NCBI GenBank assembly: GCA_947176355.1
Contig: CAMWQY010000013.1
Coordinates: forward strand, 1-17,922
DNA length: 17,922 nucleotides
Reading direction: 5' to 3'
Source of the DNA: an uncultured Porphyromonadaceae bacterium
Lineage (GTDB): Bacteria; Bacteroidota; Bacteroidia; Bacteroidales; Muribaculaceae
Shown here: positions 15,788 to 17,922 of the stretch, in pieces
Layout of the letters: every line of letters starts with the position of its first letter
How positions within the stretch are numbered: the first letter of the stretch is position 1
The notes under the pieces: generated by a model
Told to the model about the DNA's origin: nothing
The model's input: the letters and a program-made list of their open reading frames with translations, nothing else
Database searches by the model: none
Made by a program: the position numbers and the translations under genes

Positions 15788-15818
15788 GGGGGATAATATA
15801 ATAATTATGTTATCCTCC
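15788..15818. promoter_or_regulatory. 9-bp hairpin just before the caspase-like start
   Basis: GGGGGATAA (15788-15796) pairs with TTATCCTCC (15810-15818, one G-T pair) around an AT-rich loop. It ends 14 nt before the ATG at 15833 and is not followed by a T-run. It may limit read-through or tune translation between the first and second genes. Confidence 0.45.
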
Positions 15819-15832
15819 CAATTAACATTCTT

Positions 15833-17194
15833 ATGCGCAAGGTATTTTTATTTATTTTTTCCTTAACGTCAATTGCAAGCTATGCTTACAATCTTGAAAG
15901 TGTAGAAAAAGCCTTACAAGAGATGAGGCTGGGACACGTTGAACAATCCATTTCACTACTAAAAAAGTTGGTGGCTGTCAACGATGTTTCGGCCCAATAT
16001 TATCTTGGTAATTGCTTAGAGCATGGAATAGGAATAGAGAAAGATTCCAAAGCAGCTTTCGGAATGTATCGTCGGGCAGCTGAACGTGGATTTCCTCCTG
16101 CAATGCAAGAATTGTCAAGGTGCTATAATAATGGAATAGGTGTTAATAAGAATCAATCTCGCGCAGATGAATGGATAGAGCGCTTCTATAAAAAAAATGA
16201 TAATTCCACGATCCCTAATATTGCGGAGATTTATGCAAATAGGGAATTTTCTCTTAATGATACGGATAGTGAGAATATAGACTCTCAGGCTCCTATCAAT
16301 AATGATAATGTAAATGGGACAATTAAAAAGGACAATAACGTTATTCTCCAATCTTCGCAGACACCATCGCCAAAATATACAACCTATTTAAATAAACAGA
16401 TGGAGAAAAAGATTTCTGACGTTGATGTTGATATTCCAAAGATTAAAAACACCAACCAAAATCTGTTCGCCCTTATAATTGCAAATGAAAATTATCAAGA
16501 TGTAGCATCGGTTCCATATGCACTTAATGATGGCGAGACTTTTGCAAAATATTGTCAGAACACACTTGGTATACCTGAAACCAATCTCCATCTGGTAAAG
16601 GATGCAACTCTTAATAATATTAAACGTGAACTCAATCTGATGAAGAAAATTGCAGAAGCATATAAAGGAGAGGCGTCATTTATAGTATATTATGCAGGAC
16701 ATGGCATCCCGGACGAAAAGACACGTGACTCCTTCTTGATGCCTGTTGATGGATTTCCTGGTGATGTAAGCACTTGCTTTAGTCTCAAGGATTTTTACAC
16801 GGCATTAGGTTCATTGCCTTCTTCAAAGACGATAGTTTTGTTGGATGCTTGTTTCAGTGGGGCTTCAAGAGAAGGCGGTATGCTTGTGTCTGCGAGAGGC
16901 GTTGCGATGAAAACCAAAGCTGCCACTATACCCCAAAACTTATTAGTGATATCATCTGCAAGTGGAGACGAGACATCCTTCCCGTATGATGAAAAAAGGC
17001 ATGGACTCTTCACTTATTTTTTATTAAAGAAACTAAAGGAATCACAAGGCAATGCAAATATCTTATCCATTATGGACTACATTCACAGTAATGTGACAAA
17101 AACATCCATAGTAGTCAATGGCAAATCTCAAACTCCTGTAATCACACCACCATCCGAATTAGGAGATGATTGGAAGAACTGGAAACTAAATTAA
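15833..17194 (+). CDS. Exported Sel1-repeat protein with caspase-like (peptidase C14) domain
   Basis: The 453-residue protein has a signal peptide (cleavage near Ala18 in SIASYA), then helical Sel1/TPR-like repeats at about 22-120. The clear Sel1 units are AQYYLGNCLEHGIGIEKDSK and the following AMQELSRCYNNGIGVNKNQS. A low-complexity Asn/Asp/Ser linker follows (about 122-205). The caspase fold begins at NLFALIIANENYQDV (210-224). The catalytic His is His290 in IVYYAGHG and the nucleophile is Cys340 in LLDACFSG, with SSASGDETSFPYDEKRHGLFTY after it. Such metacaspase-like enzymes usually cleave after basic or acidic residues in a regulated way; the substrate here is unknown. Because it is exported, targets would be in the periplasm, on the surface or outside the cell. 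It is probably co-transcribed with both neighbours; the next gene starts 7 nt after its stop. Confidence 0.9.
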   Translation: MRKVFLFIFSLTSIASYAYNLESVEKALQEMRLGHVEQSISLLKKLVAVNDVSAQYYLGNCLEHGIGIEKDSKAAFGMYRRAAERGFPPAMQELSRCYNNGIGVNKNQSRADEWIERFYKKNDNSTIPNIAEIYANREFSLNDTDSENIDSQAPINNDNVNGTIKKDNNVILQSSQTPSPKYTTYLNKQMEKKISDVDVDIPKIKNTNQNLFALIIANENYQDVASVPYALNDGETFAKYCQNTLGIPETNLHLVKDATLNNIKRELNLMKKIAEAYKGEASFIVYYAGHGIPDEKTRDSFLMPVDGFPGDVSTCFSLKDFYTALGSLPSSKTIVLLDACFSGASREGGMLVSARGVAMKTKAATIPQNLLVISSASGDETSFPYDEKRHGLFTYFLLKKLKESQGNANILSIMDYIHSNVTKTSIVVNGKSQTPVITPPSELGDDWKNWKLN

Positions 17195-17201
17195 AAAAAT
17201 C

Positions 17202-17639
17202 ATGAAATATATTATATCAATAATATTGGCATTAATCGTCATTACTGCCAATGGCCAGAAAGTAAAAATCAAACGTAAGATCGAAATGCATCCATATAAA
17301 TTCAATATCGAGAAAGCTGAAGTAAAAGATGGGAATACCATAATCTACTTCAAAGTACAACAAAAAGAGAGATTCAGCTATAATATTCTGTTTGACGAAT
17401 GTATTATGAATACAGACAACTTGTCATCAGAAATTAGGGGATCTTTAAACACATGGAATGACGACAATCGCGTAAATGAGCTTCCTAAGTCTATCAGCGA
17501 TCAGAAAGAAGAATCTTTTACGGTCAGGTTTCCAGGCAAGGAAATTTTAGACGCTTCTCAACTCACCATTAAGTTAGGCACTATACAAAACAAAAACAAG
17601 ACCCCTATAATTTTTGAAAATATAAAAATTAAAAAATAG
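17202..17639 (+). CDS. Small exported protein of unknown function (145 aa)
   Basis: The protein begins with a signal peptide (MKYIISIILALIVITANGQ), with cleavage likely after Gly18 or nearby. The mature part of about 125 residues alternates hydrophobic and polar residues (for example NTIIYFKVQQKERFSYNILF and SQLTIKLGTIQN), which suggests a single beta-sandwich domain. It is very Lys-rich, with no Cys pair and no lipobox. I know no characterised homolog. Its start lies 7 nt after the caspase-like gene, so it is almost certainly in the same operon. It could be a partner, substrate or inhibitor of that protease; this is inferred from position only. Confidence 0.78.
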   Translation: MKYIISIILALIVITANGQKVKIKRKIEMHPYKFNIEKAEVKDGNTIIYFKVQQKERFSYNILFDECIMNTDNLSSEIRGSLNTWNDDNRVNELPKSISDQKEESFTVRFPGKEILDASQLTIKLGTIQNKNKTPIIFENIKIKK

Positions 17640-17640
17640 C

Positions 17641-17656
17641 AACCTACATATAGGTT
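17641..17656 (+). terminator. Small hairpin after the operon
   Basis: AACCTA pairs with TAGGTT around CATA directly after the last stop codon. The stem is only 6 bp and is not followed by a clean T-run, so termination here is doubtful. Confidence 0.3.
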
Positions 17657-17767
17657 TGCAAGATTATATTCTACGAACAATAAACGAGTCAGCGCTTAAA
17701 TCAGCAGACTCATTTACTGTTTTATACATTTTAACAACCATAAACATAGAGCAACCTAAAAATACAG

Positions 17768-17802
17768 AAAGAGATGTTTTTTTCAGATTGCAAAATCTCT
17801 TT
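17768..17802 (-). terminator. Hairpin at the end of the right-edge ATPase gene
   Basis: AAAGAGAT (17768-17775) pairs with ATCTCTTT (17795-17802), overlapping the stop codon of the minus-strand gene. The interior holds a run of seven T on the + strand (17776-17782). It may end transcription from one or both sides. Confidence 0.35.
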
Positions 17803-17922
17803 ATATTTCGATCTTCCAGTCTTCGATACAGCGAGTCTCTGAGGAGAAGTTGACGCCGATGCGGATGATCTTCCTGCCATCCATCTGGAATTTGCGGTCG
17901 TATTTCTTTTCTTCAATCTGCT
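17801..17922 (-). CDS. C-terminus of an AAA-ATPase-like/PD-(D/E)XK nuclease family protein (partial)
   Basis: On the minus strand a frame enters from the right edge and ends at TAA (17803-17801), leaving 39 complete codons before the stop. The residues include EEKKYDRKF, then RKIIRIGVNFSSETR and EDWKIEI. This is the characteristic end of the Bacteroidota AAA-ATPase-like proteins with a PDDEXK_9 nuclease-like domain (formerly DUF1703), in which a Lys- and Arg-rich stretch leads to a GVNFS motif. Codon use is ordinary. Another frame on the same strand is open longer but has no family resemblance. The catalytic parts lie outside the window. Confidence 0.8.
   Translation of the reverse strand, partial: QIEEKKYDRKFQMDGRKIIRIGVNFSSETRCIEDWKIEI

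Noticed and set aside
17656..17853. 65-aa open frame on the + strand after the operon
   Set aside because: No signal peptide or family likeness, and its 3' half overlaps the recognisable minus-strand ATPase C-terminus.

Overview
The window looks like a chromosomal segment of a member of the Bacteroidota, order Bacteroidales. Two clear promoters have the Bacteroidota form (TTTG, 20 nt, TAATTTTG). The gene content also fits: a SprE/PorW-type lipoprotein and a PorX-type regulator of the type IX secretion system (T9SS), short lipoprotein signals, and a DUF4143 ATPase. T9SS genes and moderate GC would suit a Muribaculaceae- or Porphyromonadaceae-like genome, but the family is inference.

Region 1 (1-3728) holds the end of an unrecognised gene and a CMP-sialic-acid-type cytidylyltransferase (neuA-like). 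On the other strand are a CCA-adding-enzyme-like nucleotidyltransferase with a basic tail and a MATE transporter. Region 2 (3729-8127) is envelope biology: a glycine-zipper OmpA-type lipoprotein, an outer-membrane phospholipase A with its His-Ser-Asn triad, a beta-helix lipoprotein, and the lipid A synthase LpxB. Region 3 (8140-12679) is a T9SS pair. A TPR lipoprotein (sprE/porW) ends in nineteen 9-nt repeats and overlaps by 8 nt the gene for a response regulator with a PglZ domain (porX).

Region 4 (12693-17922) is visibly more AT-rich and looks accessory. It starts with a DUF4143 ATPase gene whose leader carries three direct repeats at an exact 33-bp period. Divergent from it, and with the same promoter architecture, is a stretch of about 310 nt that codes for no protein but has a strong promoter, an intrinsic terminator and long nested complementarity. 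I call it a structured non-coding RNA. Its rod-like fold resembles 6S RNA in outline, and it can also fold into a competing local hairpin. Next come three genes for exported proteins: an unknown 354-aa protein, a Sel1-repeat protein with a caspase-like protease domain (His290/Cys340), and an unknown 145-aa protein. The window ends in the C-terminus of a second ATPase of the AAA/PD-(D/E)XK type.

The most novel parts are the RNA with its two alternative folds, the 33-bp repeat leader, and the exported caspase operon next to them.
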